A stretch of DNA of 64,000 nt from Pseudoneurospora amorphoporcata (GCA_033297205.1 MU859104.1:1-64000); one strand, 5' to 3'. Positions 45,340-57,009 are shown, counted from the first letter of the stretch. The notes: generated by a model from the sequence alone, not told the origin. Translations and numbers: made by a program.

Positions 45340-47025
45340 TCAGTCTTCCTCAGACACCTCGCCAATTGACGACTGCTTCAGCTTGATCTCCGACTTGATG
45401 TTCTTGATGCTACCCTCCAGACGTTTCTTCATGATAATGCTCGTTGCCTTGGACAACTGCTCCTCGTACGAGGCCAGCTGCTTCCTCAGGGTGGCAATCT
45501 CAGCCTTGACTCCCGCCACCTCGTCATGGCGCTCTTCGTCACCGTCATCGTCCATGTCACCCTCATCATCGTCGTCGTCTTCATCGGACTCGTCTTCCTC
45601 GCTGACTACCTCGGCCGCGCTCTCCTCGGTTTGTGCAGCGGTGGGCGTACCCGTGTTGGCGGTAGCGGGAGTGGGAAGATCCATGCCGCCGCCCAACGCC
45701 GTGGGTGTAGCAGCGCCAAAGTCCATGGCGTCCATTGCTTCGGCGGGCGTATCTGCCGCATTTTCGAATTCTGCCTCGAGATCGTCGAAGAGGTTGTCGT
45801 CGTCCTGGCGGTGTTGAGCGTCCCCAAAGTAATCTTGTTGGTCCTCGTCGCCTCCCATGCCACCGTCCTCATCCCCGTACTCGTGGTCGGACTCGGGCGC
45901 AGCGGTATTTCCTTGCCCGCCCTCTGCCACAAGCTCGTACCTGGAGCTGAGGGCTTCTCTGTCTGCTGCCAGCAACCGCTCGACCTCTTGTTCCTTGTTC
46001 TGGATTTCTAGCTTGCTAAGCCGCTTCCTGAACCTCCGGTTTCGCGCATCGTGCATCGGCGGGGTGATACCATGGGGCCATCTGTGGCCATGCTCGACAG
46101 CCTTTGGTAAAGGAACCGCCTTGGCTTCTGCCTCGTCTTTGACCTTAGCATAAACGAGGATCATCTGGCAAATGTCGGCTGACTTGACCATGGCCTTCTT
46201 ATCCCATGTCTTCATGCCCTCCGTGATCGTAGGTAGATCGACCAGAATGGCGGCATATGGTTGCCCTTGAATGACAAACATTACTCGCCGTCCTTCATCA
46301 TCCAGAAACTTCATTGTAACGTCGGCACCACCCTGATGTTTAGGAACACCCACTTTCCGTTCTGCTACGGCTTTCCGGAGATAGTCACAATGGTCGCCAG
46401 GCATCATACGGAGGATCAACTGCTCTTCTATCACAGGATCGACTTCCCTATCATCGGCCTCCGAATCGTAACCCTCGCCTAGCGGTCGCGTTGGTATCCT
46501 GCCCTGCGGTTTTAAGCGAACCTTGGTAGCCAGAGCCGGAGTTTGCATCGGTGTTGTCGCCGAAGGTGCCTTGATCGTGATCTTCTTGGGCCTTGGCGAT
46601 CCACCAATCCCATTCGCTGTCGGACCATCCTCCGCCTCGCTCTCTTCCCTTGGTCTCTTTCTCGTCGCCGCGTTCAAAAAGACTTTGTTTGACGTCTTGG
46701 GCTTGCTCATGAAGATGTTGGGAGCAGCAGAGCTACCTGTTGATATCCGTGACAGTGTCGGCTGGGATGAAGTATTGGAAATCGACGGCGGTCTCGGTCC
46801 GGCTGGCGTTGGTGGTTGTGAGGATGTGCCCTTGACGTTGAGCTTGATCTTGCGAGGGCCCTGCGAGCCCCCCGGTGTCTGAGGAGGTGGCGAGGCGACA
46901 GAGAGGTTATGGCCAGGACCAGGTGTAACTGCCGGTGATACCGTCCTGACTGCTTGAGACGAGCCATTGGATTGAGTGTTGATTTTGAGCGTCAAAGTCC
47001 GCTTGACTGGCCCCGGTGGGTCCAT
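45340..47025 (-). CDS. TAF7: TFIID subunit TAF7
   Basis: A single-exon gene of 561 aa. After a Pro/Ser-rich, basic N-terminal third, the TAFII55 domain spans about residues 195-360. It begins VIEEQLILRMMPGDHCDYLR and contains DVTMKFLDDEGRRVMFVIQG, QPYAAILVDLPTITEGMKTW and the closing PLPKAVEHGHRWPHGITPPM. A Lys/Arg-rich helix (ARNRRFRKRLSKLEIQNKEQ) follows. The C-terminal third is strongly acidic (Glu/Asp runs) and ends in a coiled coil (IATLRKQLASYEEQLSKATS). TAF7 binds TAF1 and restrains its activity in TFIID. It is divergently paired with a TAF3-like gene, a second TFIID subunit. Confidence 0.95.
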   Translation of the reverse strand: MDPPGPVKRTLTLKINTQSNGSSQAVRTVSPAVTPGPGHNLSVASPPPQTPGGSQGPRKIKLNVKGTSSQPPTPAGPRPPSISNTSSQPTLSRISTGSSAAPNIFMSKPKTSNKVFLNAATRKRPREESEAEDGPTANGIGGSPRPKKITIKAPSATTPMQTPALATKVRLKPQGRIPTRPLGEGYDSEADDREVDPVIEEQLILRMMPGDHCDYLRKAVAERKVGVPKHQGGADVTMKFLDDEGRRVMFVIQGQPYAAILVDLPTITEGMKTWDKKAMVKSADICQMILVYAKVKDEAEAKAVPLPKAVEHGHRWPHGITPPMHDARNRRFRKRLSKLEIQNKEQEVERLLAADREALSSRYELVAEGGQGNTAAPESDHEYGDEDGGMGGDEDQQDYFGDAQHRQDDDNLFDDLEAEFENAADTPAEAMDAMDFGAATPTALGGGMDLPTPATANTGTPTAAQTEESAAEVVSEEDESDEDDDDDEGDMDDDGDEERHDEVAGVKAEIATLRKQLASYEEQLSKATSIIMKKRLEGSIKNIKSEIKLKQSSIGEVSEED

Positions 47026-48484
47026 GTTTGCTGTTTGTCGTTGCGCGAGGCGCTCTGGTGATCGGGTTCGGTGCTTTGCAGCGGCGTCTTGAGGTCATGC
47101 GACGCTGGCAACGTTGAGAAATAAAGCGAATGATCTTTTGACCGCTGGGATAAGATACTCAGTCGCTAATGCGGGAGTGCGGATAATCGGCGTCGAATTA
47201 GGCGGGAGGCACCGGCGTGAGGTTGGGTCTTAAGAATGGACGGCCGGTCGTGACTGAACAGTGATGGAGCCGTGGAGGGTTGGCGAGGGCGAATTGACGA
47301 CGGACAGGCGCGCTGCCCCTTTGTTGCTGCCGGTCGATATGAAACTGAGTGAGGTCCAATATGCGCTGTCTGGCTCTCTTGGTGGGCGCGAGGGGAAGGT
47401 TTCTTGGTGGGAAGGACTGGAGGAAGGTGAGGCGCGCTTCCAATGTAGCCATCAAAGCCGCTGTTGCGACAAGCGCGTTCTGAAAGTGGAAATGATGCAA
47501 CGAACTTAGGTTCAGCGAAATGTTAAAGTGGGTGGGCCCGTTTGGCTAAGGTCCGTGGTCGCACGGTCCAAAATCGGAGCTTGGCTTTGAGACTCCACTG
47601 GCTCCTCAGCGGCAGGTGGGGTACAATAGGAACGTGCTGTTAGGATGGAGTGTTCAACTGTTTAGACTTCGAGTTGGCATATGCTCTTTTGAACAATATT
47701 TCACTTCTTCCAAGCCTCGGCCCAGGTGGGAAGAAGAAGAGGAAGGTTTGCGATTGTCACTGAGGTTTATATCCCTCCATGGTATTATTCAGCTTCTTGT
47801 TTGAATAAACACCACGACTGTGACAGTGTGGAGCTAATGCCCCCTCAGTTTTACTTGCCAAGAGCTTCGGAAACTCCCTCTGCGATTTTACCTTTCATCC
47901 CATCCTTCTTTTTCCTATTGTCAACAGTGCTCTCAATGACCAAATTCTCTTGGCACAGATTTTAGTTATCTTTTGCTCGTCCAGGTTACACAGTGAGTTT
48001 CACCTCTGGTGAGCCTTGAAGAGACCGGGCGGTGCCAAGAACCGTAACGATACCCGCCGAGCCGCCCCACTAGAGCTGCCTGCCGCACTCCCTCGCAACG
48101 AGACCCGATACGGAATCCGCCTCGTCGCCATTGAGAATTGGAAACTAATTTCCATCCTTCACAAGCAACGCGTTGCTATCCCCACGGTTCTGCCCAAGTT
48201 ATCTTCCTGGTATACCTAGGAGATCAGCCTCTAAATTTTTACTGCCAACCCACCCCACTGCATCGACAATCGCAAAACTTGACAACGAGAAACAAGTGCA
48301 CGAGACCAGGAGGCGGATGGTAGATCTCGAGCGCGCCCATTCACCTACCTCTTCGATTACCATTACCTCCAACCAGCCCGGGGGGCTTTCGTAGAACGAG
48401 AACATTCCATAACGACATTACCGGAGCAACGCGACGCCTTCCTCAACACCCTACCTAGCTGAACCCAAGTCCCTTTCCGCCAAC
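47026..48484. other. Divergent spacer, TAF7 / TAF3
   Basis: 1.46 kb between the start codons of two TFIID subunit genes on opposite strands. Nothing else coding is supported here. Confidence 0.55.
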
Positions 48485-49255
48485 ATGACGCCCCCACCAT
48501 ACCTCTACCATGCCCTCCTGCGGCCCTCGATCCTCCAGATCCTCCGCGCAGCCGGCTACCACGGCGCGCGCACCTCAGTGCTCGACTCTGTAACGGACAT
48601 TGCCGCCCGCTACCTGGACGCGCTCTGTCGCCTCACAGCCGCCTTCGCCGCCCACAACAACGAAGAGTCCCAGACGGGCGAGCTGGTACCAACAATAGTC
48701 GACGTGCGCATGGCTCTGCAGCAGATCGGCGCTCTGCTGCCCGAGAAGTCGGAACTGGAACAGATGTACAACGGCGTGGAAGACACCCGGGGAGTGGACG
48801 CGTTCGTTGCGTGGGCGGCGGGTCCGGTTAACAGGGAGATTAAGAGGATAGCGCTTGACGGTAGTGACGAGGCGACTGATTATCTCAATGGTGAGTTTAT
48901 GCTTACGCTCTGTCCGTGTTCTATATACGACAAGCCAGATCAGATCGGCTAACAAAAGCTCTTGGCTATAGCTCTCAAACTAAAACACAGCAAAAACGAC
49001 GACGACTCGCGCTACACCGGGTCGCTCCTCGGCAAATGCATCGAACACGGCCACGTCGAAGTGGAAGGCGGCAAATACCACAGCATCTCGGTATGGGAGG
49101 AGAAAATGAAGGAAGCTGCGCGACGACCGACAACACCACCACCCCTGGAAAAGTCGGAGGTCATGACCGGCGACAGGGAAGATTCGCGCCCGCCAAGCTC
49201 CGGGCTTAGCTCGATTGGCGACCAAAGCATAGGCGATATTATGGAATTGGAATGA
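48485..49255 (+). CDS. TAF3: TFIID subunit TAF3, histone-fold (bromodomain-associated) protein
   Basis: Two exons (48485-48890 and 48972-49255) give 229 aa. The first 85 residues form a BTP-type histone fold: YLYHALLRPSILQILRAAGY, TSVLDSVTDIAARYLDALCR and VPTIVDVRMALQQIGALLPE. This is the pattern of TAF3, which pairs with TAF10. A second block (VDAFVAWAAGPVNREIKRIA and LGKCIEHGHVEVEGGKYHSI) is shared with fungal TAF3. The protein lacks the PHD finger of animal TAF3, as fungal versions do. Its C-terminus is Pro/Ser-rich and acidic (SIGDQSIGDIMELE). The intron has donor GTGAGT and splits a codon. The related SPT7 and TAF8 proteins also have BTP folds, so TAF3 is the best but not the only reading. 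Confidence 0.88.
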
Positions 49256-50139
49256 GCGAGTACTTTGGGGTTCTGAGGTTTGGCTGGGCTTGGGCTGTTG
49301 CCTGAGTTGGGGGGACCTGGAGGTGCGCCCGGCTTATCGGTACCGGACATTATAAGGCGGCAGGCGAACGCCGGCCGGTGGACTGTTGACGTATGTTGCG
49401 GTAGGGGCCAGCAGAGAAGAATTTCACGCTGGGGTCGGAGTGAAAAGTGGAAAGGGTGAAGGCGAATTCGAGATCTTCCGTTTCTGTTGGGTTTTAGCGG
49501 TTTTCAAAAAGAGCATAGCGATGGCGTTCTGGATACTCAGACGAAAGCACGGAAACAAAATATCTGGTGGGGGAGGTGGTTTGCGTTGTATTTTTGTCCT
49601 GCTACGGGGCAGTATCAGCTTGTGGCAAGGAAAAAGCATGGACTTTTATACCCAGGACGGAGGGATGGATGGATGAGAGGGCATCAGTTAGCAGATTACA
49701 TTTTGTTATTATATATGACATGGAACAGGCAGGTTAATAACACAGTTAACCACCTTTAATTATTCCACCAAGAGCACATCTCTAGTGAAATACACGACAT
49801 GGTCGAGGGGTTGGTTTTCATGTGTCGCTTTATAACTTTATGACGTTCTTCAGATTATCGGCGCAGTGTTCCGTTATTAATGATTAACATACAAGTACAT
49901 CATGGGTATCGCTCCTCGATCAAATAAACGAATGCTTGACTCCTGAAGTCCATACGCAGCAAGACCAAAACCGAAGCCGTTTAATAGATGTTGACAAATG
50001 AAACAATCCTGATATTTGTATGCACAGATCCGTGTGTGTAGTAGATAGATAATTTACCAGAACCCCAGTGAGATAGATGCCAGCACCGGTAATAACAAAG
50101 GAAACCCGAGAATAGAATAACAGGAGAAGTAAAGAAAAA
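49256..50139. other. Convergent 3' spacer, TAF3 / transporter
   Basis: 884 bases between facing stop codons. No coding signal and no notable repeat. Confidence 0.55.
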
Positions 50140-52331
50140 TCAGTCAGCCCTATGCCTCTGATCAGCCGACCGCCCCCTCCCTCTCGTAGCAGGCGAATCC
50201 GGGCTTCGCTTGACCGCATCCCCATCAGCAGTGAAGAGCGTTTCCGCTACAGCGCCATCAAGCAGGCCTCTACCCTCGTCCTCAACATCCTCACCCTCTC
50301 CGTCTCTTTCACTGCTGCTGCTTCCACTGCCACTTCCACTCCTGCTTCCGCTGCGGCTGGTAGAAGCAGAAGACGAAGACCCGCTGCCACTGCCGCCGGC
50401 CATGTGGGCCATGTGAATGTTATTCTGCGCATCCTGCCGCATCTTGGAGATCTTGAGGTAGTTGTACGTGGCAATGGCGGCCAGAGTGACGAGCAAGCCC
50501 ATGACGTTGATGACGGTCATGGTGTCGCCGAAGACGATGGCGGCGGCCGAAATAGTCACTGCCTCCTTGAAGATGCCTGCAATCGACAGAGTGACGACCG
50601 AGGTGCGCTTCAGCAGAGCAAACTCGGACGCGGTCATCAGGAAGGCGATGGTGCCCGGGAAGAGGATGAGGAGCGGGGCTATAAGCACGCCGTGCTCGTC
50701 GGCGATGATCTTCAGGCCGGCGAACAAGGCCGAGAACCCCTCGACGGGAATGGCCATGGAGATCAGGCTGAGGAACATGACGGGCGCAAGGAAGAAGATG
50801 CTGGAGAACGGGTTGGACGTGGCTGGGTTGCGGAGAAGCAGGATTTGGGTGAGACCCCAGCGGAAGCCTGAGAAGAAGGAGGCTGAGATGACGAGGAGGA
50901 AGCCGCCTAGTTTGAACTCGACCTCGCCCGCGACCATCATCACCACGCCGAAGGTCATGGTTGCGATGATGGCTACCAGGCGCCATGTGGGTGATTCAAG
51001 GCGGAAGAGGAAGGCGAAGAGGAGGACGAAGGCTAGCGAGGAGGATTTGCACATGGCTGTCATAGTCGTTAGCAACGGTTACGGTCGTGGCACGAGTGAA
51101 ACAAAGTCCTCGACAGAGCAACTTACTGTAAAAGGTGAGGGTGATAAACTGTAACGAGGCATTGCCCAGGCCGATATCGAGGCCAGTCGCCAATCCGCAG
51201 GGACCAATCCTGGTAAGGTAGAACCACTTGGTCATGACGGGCCGTTCCGGATCATGCCTCGACTGTCCCAGGTCCGACTTGTGTTTATTTGTTGGTCGTA
51301 GCGAGGGAAAGAAGAACAACACCATGGATGCCAGAGAGAACTGCACGAGCATGTGTGTGGCGGTCGTAAACAATGGGAATCGGAAATTGAGCTTCTGTGG
51401 GTCAAACATCCACTTGTTATACTGGTGATAGTAAAAGGCATGGTTAGCTCTCTGTCTGTTCACATCAAGCAGGAAACGGGTGTTTGCTTACCAAGGATAT
51501 GCTTAATGAAAAGAAGTACCAGAGGAGAATCAGTCCCACGTTAATGACAGCATTCTTAAACACCGCCCTGTCCGCCTCCAGCTTCTCTGCCTCCGAGATC
51601 CTGTCCCTCGCTATCCTCTGGTCAAGTCGGGTGTTGTGACTCCTCTTGCGGCTCTTCCTTCGTTTGTCCGCTCCTGTCAAGCCGGCCTCTTCGTCGATAT
51701 GGAGGTCCTCGTCCATCAAGTCGTCATCGCTGAGTCCTTCATGGCGTCCCGCGACTTCCTGGACCCTCGTATCCTCTCCAACCAACTTGGGCTCGTCCGA
51801 ATCGATTCCCTTTCCTGCTGATGATCGTGGCCGAGGAGATCGGTGTCTGCTGCTGGACGATGCGCCAACGGGATTCATAAGACTGCTTCTCCGGCGCCGG
51901 TGGCCGCCCCCTGCTCCGCTGATGGGAGCCATTTCGATATCGAAAGGGTCCGAGTTCTGGTCTGTCGTTGCGTATATGTGATCACCAGCGTTGTCGTCCG
52001 CACATGTCGCTAGGTCGAATTGCTGTTTACTTTTAAGGGTCGAGGTCGCAGTTGTAATACCCGGGACGGAGACGGTGTCAACGGTAGCGTGTGGATCTTG
52101 TTCTCCGCTGATGTCGAGATTGTAGGACCCTGTACCTGGGCGTCGTGCAGACACTGTGGGTGTCGCGTGTCCACTTGTGTCTGCGGTGCCGATGCCGCTT
52201 GTAAGGGCTGAGGATGTTCTTGGGAGGGCGTGCGGGGTGTTATCGCCGGTTGGTGATGGGGATGATGAGGCAGACGTTTTGTCTGAAGAAGAGGTCGTCG
52301 GTGATGTTCCTGTTCTGGTGGAAGGAGACAT
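50140..52331 (-). CDS. Nucleotide-sugar/triose-phosphate transporter family protein (YMD8/SLC35C2-like)
   Basis: Three exons (52331-51492, 51421-51127, 51056-50140) give 683 aa. About 255 residues of Ser/Thr/Asp-rich cytosolic sequence precede the transporter, much longer than in yeast YMD8. The TPT/EamA core follows: NVGLILLWYFFSLSISLYNK, PLFTTATHMLVQFSLAS, LATGLDIGLGNASLQFITLT, TMCKSSSLAFVLLFAFLFRL, and the second half with WRLVAIIATMTFGVVMMVAG and IVFGDTMTVINVMGLLVTLA. Exon junctions restore SLYNKWMF and TFYTMCKSSS, two family signatures. About ten membrane helices are expected, probably in the Golgi. The C-terminal tail has Ser/Gly/Arg repeats. Substrate cannot be told from sequence. Confidence 0.92.
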
Positions 52332-54101
52332 GCTATTTCAACGAGATGGACGGAGATGGACGGGCGCCAAAAGTCTCTTTGGCTTCATAATTAGGGGCAG
52401 GGGATTTCAATTGGCTCTCAGGTACACGGTGCGACTAGACGTTTGAGAAGTTGAAGCGGTCCCTTGCTAGCCTCCGTAGCATACTTATCTAGATGGACTG
52501 AGACTTGCGACGTTCTCGAGTTGGCGACTTGGCGAGGCCAGATGAGCGGTGGAGTGGTGAAAGATCGCGACGGTCATTGGCTTTGCACCCCAGTTTCCTT
52601 ATTAGTAGAAAGGGTGTCCAAGAGGGCCAAGAGGGTGCCCTTTAGGTAAAAGTTAGGTGGTGAAATGTCTCCATTCCGCTTCGAATTCAGAATTTCAGTC
52701 AGCTGCCGGACGCCCCTGCATCAGCGTCGGGTGAGCAGTCATTATTAGTTGAGATGGCTCGTGCGTCTCCAACTCTTTAAGATCATCGACCACCTCTCAC
52801 CGCCCGGTCGCGCTTGTCGACCCTTTTGATTCCGAAGCTGCAGCGAGATCGCCGCGCGCTGTGTGACTATGGGTGGTGAGAATGCCGTGAGAATCGGCCT
52901 GCCGCGAACCGAGCCATACGCCAAGCACCTTGGGGGCAGCTGACACGATCGTGGGACTGTTCCATGTTCTTCCTGAGGGCGGGGTTGGGGTATCGTCTGT
53001 ACAAAATAGCCAAAGTGCCCTGCCACAGTGAGCTTGGTCGCCTGCTCTTGAAAATTCATGAGGACAGCGAGATATCTGCTCTTCAAAACTCTGAGGCATG
53101 AAGATGATTCTCATGGGACTATATGTTAGCAGAATTATCTCTACTATTGCAAAACAGAACTCGATTGCTTCCTATTGTTAACTTGAACGCCCGTGTAGAT
53201 GGTTCACGGTGTGACGGTATTTCTTGTAGTGCAACTAGGTGCACTGAAATTCCCCACTTCGAACCATCAAGGTGGCTCGGCTGGCAACCCCGGTCTCTCG
53301 AGATCCAAGTTATGATGTCGTTGACATCCACTCCCGGGACTCCGTCAGTGGCTTATACAATCCATCCGAGCACACGACAGGGACCTTCAAAAAGAGCCCG
53401 CAAACTGCTGTTCATGGAAACGATCATCTCAAAGAAAGAAGATCGGAGAATATTGACACAAAGCTAGCATCAGAACTGAGCTGAATCAGGGACGGAGCTT
53501 CTCTCCTACCTAACATAGGTTGGTGGGAGGAAATCGGCTGGACCGGGCCGGGTGAGCTTCATTGTTGTGGGTCCATCCGAGGATGACGGGTAACTTCCAT
53601 GATCACCCAACCTTTGTGGAGAGCCGCAGCGAAATGCCGTTTGACAAGATTGTCCCAAAAGAGGCAAAGACACGAGGTCGTACCCTCAGAACTTGGAAGA
53701 CGATGCTGAGTCAGGAAGAATGCTGGTCCGACGCACAAGCTATCGTGGATCGATCTTCAGATGAATAGCTCCCGTAGTGAGATGAAACATTGAAAGATCT
53801 TTTCTACCACATGCTTCTTGTCCTTTCTGTTTACTACTGCCAAGTCGCCATAGAAGTGCACTTTCTTTAGGTACCTTACTTTTGCTCTCTTTCACTCGAT
53901 CTGGACAACTTGCCGACTCAAGCCGTTAGGACCTTAGTTTGTTCCTTCCTTCTCGTTGCTAGCTTTACACCTCCCGGGTAACAAGTTTTCCATTGCAGTC
54001 CTCATCAACCACCTGAACTCCGGTTCATAGCTGTTCAATCTGAGCATCACTACGACCAAGACCCAGAACAGAGCTTACGCCAAGGAGGCTTCTCCCTCAT
54101 C
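52332..54101. other. Divergent spacer, transporter / GH15 enzyme
   Basis: About 1.8 kb between divergent start codons. Short open frames are unsupported. Holds both promoters and the GH15 leader. Confidence 0.5.
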
Positions 54102-56371
54102 ATGTCGAACGCGGGTGCAACACAGAGCCCCGAGGCTCAAATGAGGAAACGCTGCGGCGGCTATCTTCCTATCGAAAACTATGGCTTGATTGGCAACATG
54201 AGAACATGCGCCCTCGTGGGCATGGACGGCAGTGTGGACTTCATGTGCTGGTAAGTCTCACATCCTTGGCTGGCAGCCATGGTCTACTAACATCTTCCAA
54301 GGCCCGAGTTTGATTCACCTTCCGTCTTCTGCCGTTTGCTGGACAAGGACAAGGGAGGCTACTTCAGCATACATCCCGCTGCCCATATCGAGTGCACAAC
54401 CAAGCAGCAATATCTGCCTTCTTCAAACATCCTTCAAACCAGGTATATCCATGAGGATGGTGTCGTTGATCTTGTCGACTTCTTCCCCCGGCCCAGGACC
54501 ACCAAGACTCTCTTCAAGGGACTGAAGACGAGTGCCTATCGTGAGATGACAAGCGTTCAAGAGGAGCTGAAGAAATGGCTGGTTCGCCGTGTCGAATGTA
54601 TTCGCGGAAAGTTCTCTTTGGGTAAGTTTTCACCTTCTCCTCCGTTGGCACAGATCCCATGACTTACATGACATCAGAGGTCGAGATCTTCCCCGCGTTT
54701 GAGTATGCCACAGCGCCTCATACCACCACGATTCTGCAGGAAGAGAACGTTTCTTTTGCCACTGAGAGCAAGACTGTGACATTTCACAGCGAAGCAGTCA
54801 AGCTCCAGCTTGATGTCAGCATTGACAGAGGAGAGGAAGAGGACGAGAATCATTCCAGCTATCCCACCGTCCGCTTCAAGAAAGTGAAGAAGCCCGGTAT
54901 GCTGGGTGAAGGCGTAGTCGCCCGCATCGAACTGTTGGAAGGCCAAGCAGTCTCGTTCGTTCTTCGCAACGACCTTCCCAATCACGTCACGGAGCAGATC
55001 ACCAACGCCGTTCTGGACACTCAGCAGCACGATACCCAGACTTTCTGGTACAACTGGATCTCAAAGTGCAAGTACAAGGGCCGTTGGCGCGAGGTTGTTC
55101 AAAGGAGCTTCATGATTCTGAAGCTCATGACATACGAACCGACCGGAGCTATCATCGCTGCCCCAACCTTTTCCATTCCCGAAGACATCGGTGGTGTCCG
55201 CAACTGGGACTATCGCTTCTCATGGGTCCGTGACGCCTCATTCACCATCTACATCCTCCTCCGGCTTGGCTTCACCGAAGAGGCCGACGCCTACATGGAG
55301 TTCATCAGCGACCGGTTCTGCACCACCCGCATAGCCGATGGCGGGCTTCCCATCATGTTCACGATCCGGGGCGAGACGGACATTCCCGAGCGGGAGCTGA
55401 CGCACCTGGACGGGTACCGGGGCAGCAAGCCGGTGCGGGTGGGCAACGGCGCGGCCTTCCACCAGCAGTTCGACATCTACGGCGAGCTCATGGACGCCAT
55501 TTATCTCTACAACAAGTACGGCAAGCCGATCCACTGGGACCTGTGGTGCTCGATCCGCGAGATGCTCGACTACGTGCTCACCATCCTCAACGACCCGGAC
55601 ATGTCCATCTGGGAGGTGCGCAACAACAAGCAGCACTTTACCTACTCCAAGATCATGCTGTGGGTTGCCTTTGATCGCGGCTTGCGTCTGTCCGAGAAGA
55701 GGAATTTCCCGTGCCCGAACCGGGCCAAGTGGCTCGCGGCTAGGGACTCGCTGTACGAAGCGGTCATGGAGAAGTCGTACAATAAGGAGATGAAGTGCTT
55801 CGTGCAGAGCTACGAAAACAAGACGATCCTGGACTCGTCCATCCTCATCGCGCCGCTCGTGTTCTTTATCGCTCCCAACGACCCCCGCTTCGTAAACACC
55901 ATGGACCGCATCATGTTGCCCCCTGAGAAGGGCGGGTTGACCAGCACCGGCCTCGTCTATCGATATGACACCGAGCAGGCAGAAGATGGTAAGTCGTCAA
56001 TCCTCGGTCTGTCTCTCTACCTCCTGCACCGTAATACGCGACGACCCTGTTGCCACATTGGATGCTCTTTTCCTACCCCGATTAAAGCTAACACCCTAAC
56101 AGGCGTCGGAGGCCGCGAAGGCGCCTTCTCCATGTGCACCTTCTGGCTCGTCGAAGCCATGACGCGTGCATCCGTCTACGAGCCCAAGTACCTGGTGCGC
56201 GCCATCAACCTGTTCGAGAACATGCTTTCCTTCTCCAACCACCTGATGATGTTCTCCGAGGAGATCTCCCGCTCCGGCGAGCAGCTGGGTAACACGCCGC
56301 AGGCTTTTAGCCATCTGGCGCTCATCAGTGCCGCGTTCAACCTTGATCGTGTAAGCGAGTTTAAGCGATGA
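54102..56371 (+). CDS. GH15 family glycoside hydrolase, bacterial trehalase/glucoamylase type
   Basis: Four exons (54102-54250, 54302-54621, 54678-55988, 56103-56371) give 682 aa. There is no signal peptide and no starch-binding domain, so it is not a secreted fungal glucoamylase. The N-terminal beta-sandwich starts YLPIENYGLIGNMRTCALVG and MDGSVDFMCWPEFDSPSVFC, the standard opening of bacterial-type GH15 proteins. The (alpha/alpha)6 domain carries GVRNWDYRFSWVRDASFTIY, AFHQQFDIYGELMDAIYLYN and SIWEVRNNKQHFTYSKIMLW. VGGREGAFSMCTFWLVEAM lies near the end. By analogy with GH15 trehalases, Glu469 (IWEVR) and Glu599 (REGAF) are the likely acid and base. Trehalose or a short alpha-glucan is the likely substrate. 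Introns 1 and 2 are tiny (51 and 56 nt). Intron 3, the last, is 114 nt, in frame and stop-free. Confidence 0.92.
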
Positions 56372-57009
56372 AGGCGCAAGGAGGGCGTCCTTGATGTGGT
56401 TTGATGGTCTATGATGGTTGATGATGATGACGATATGGGTGATTCGTCTTTACAGAAGCGATGTGCTACTGCTGAGCATTTTGTTTGACTCGAGGTACTC
56501 GCTGACTTTGGAGGAAAGTGTCGAGTTTTCCGTATCTATTGCTTGAAGGCGGAAATTATTCTACTTTAGTTAGAAGCACGGATTAGAAAGCCATTATATT
56601 CAATATAGCATATCGAAAATTCCAAAACGCCATGTGCAAGATAAGATTATGCCTTGATTACAGAGCGTATAAACGCCAGAGGAAAGTTGACCAGAGGTCT
56701 TGAGCTAACAAACAAACCAGCATGGGATTGTGCTAGCTGGTAAAACAGATATTCACACAAACATCACATCTCACAGATGTTTGAACCACTTAATGACATT
56801 TGTGTTCTCTAATTCGGGGAGCACACCAGACGAAAGCCGGGATATCAATATGCCGTCTCCAAACTATCGCTTCCTCATGTATGCACAGCATCCATAACGC
56901 CCCTATAGTTCGTTTGAATGCACAACCTAGTATCTCAATACTCAAGGCCCCCTAACGCCCAAGAGGTAAGTAAGATGAAGGGACAAGGAAGTGAACCCAG
57001 CCAAGATGA
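56372..57009. other. Convergent 3' spacer, GH15 / RBM42-like, with repeat copy
   Basis: 638 bases between facing stop codons. It contains copy 2 of the dispersed element and otherwise no coding signal. Confidence 0.6.
56620..56720. repeat. Dispersed repeat, copy 2
   Basis: The counterpart of the element at about 36.49-36.60 kb, in the same orientation. The core here is about 56671-56714. On the minus strand both cores can be read as LLAQDLWSTFL, with only synonymous differences inside that stretch, although neither lies in a convincing gene. Confidence 0.7.
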
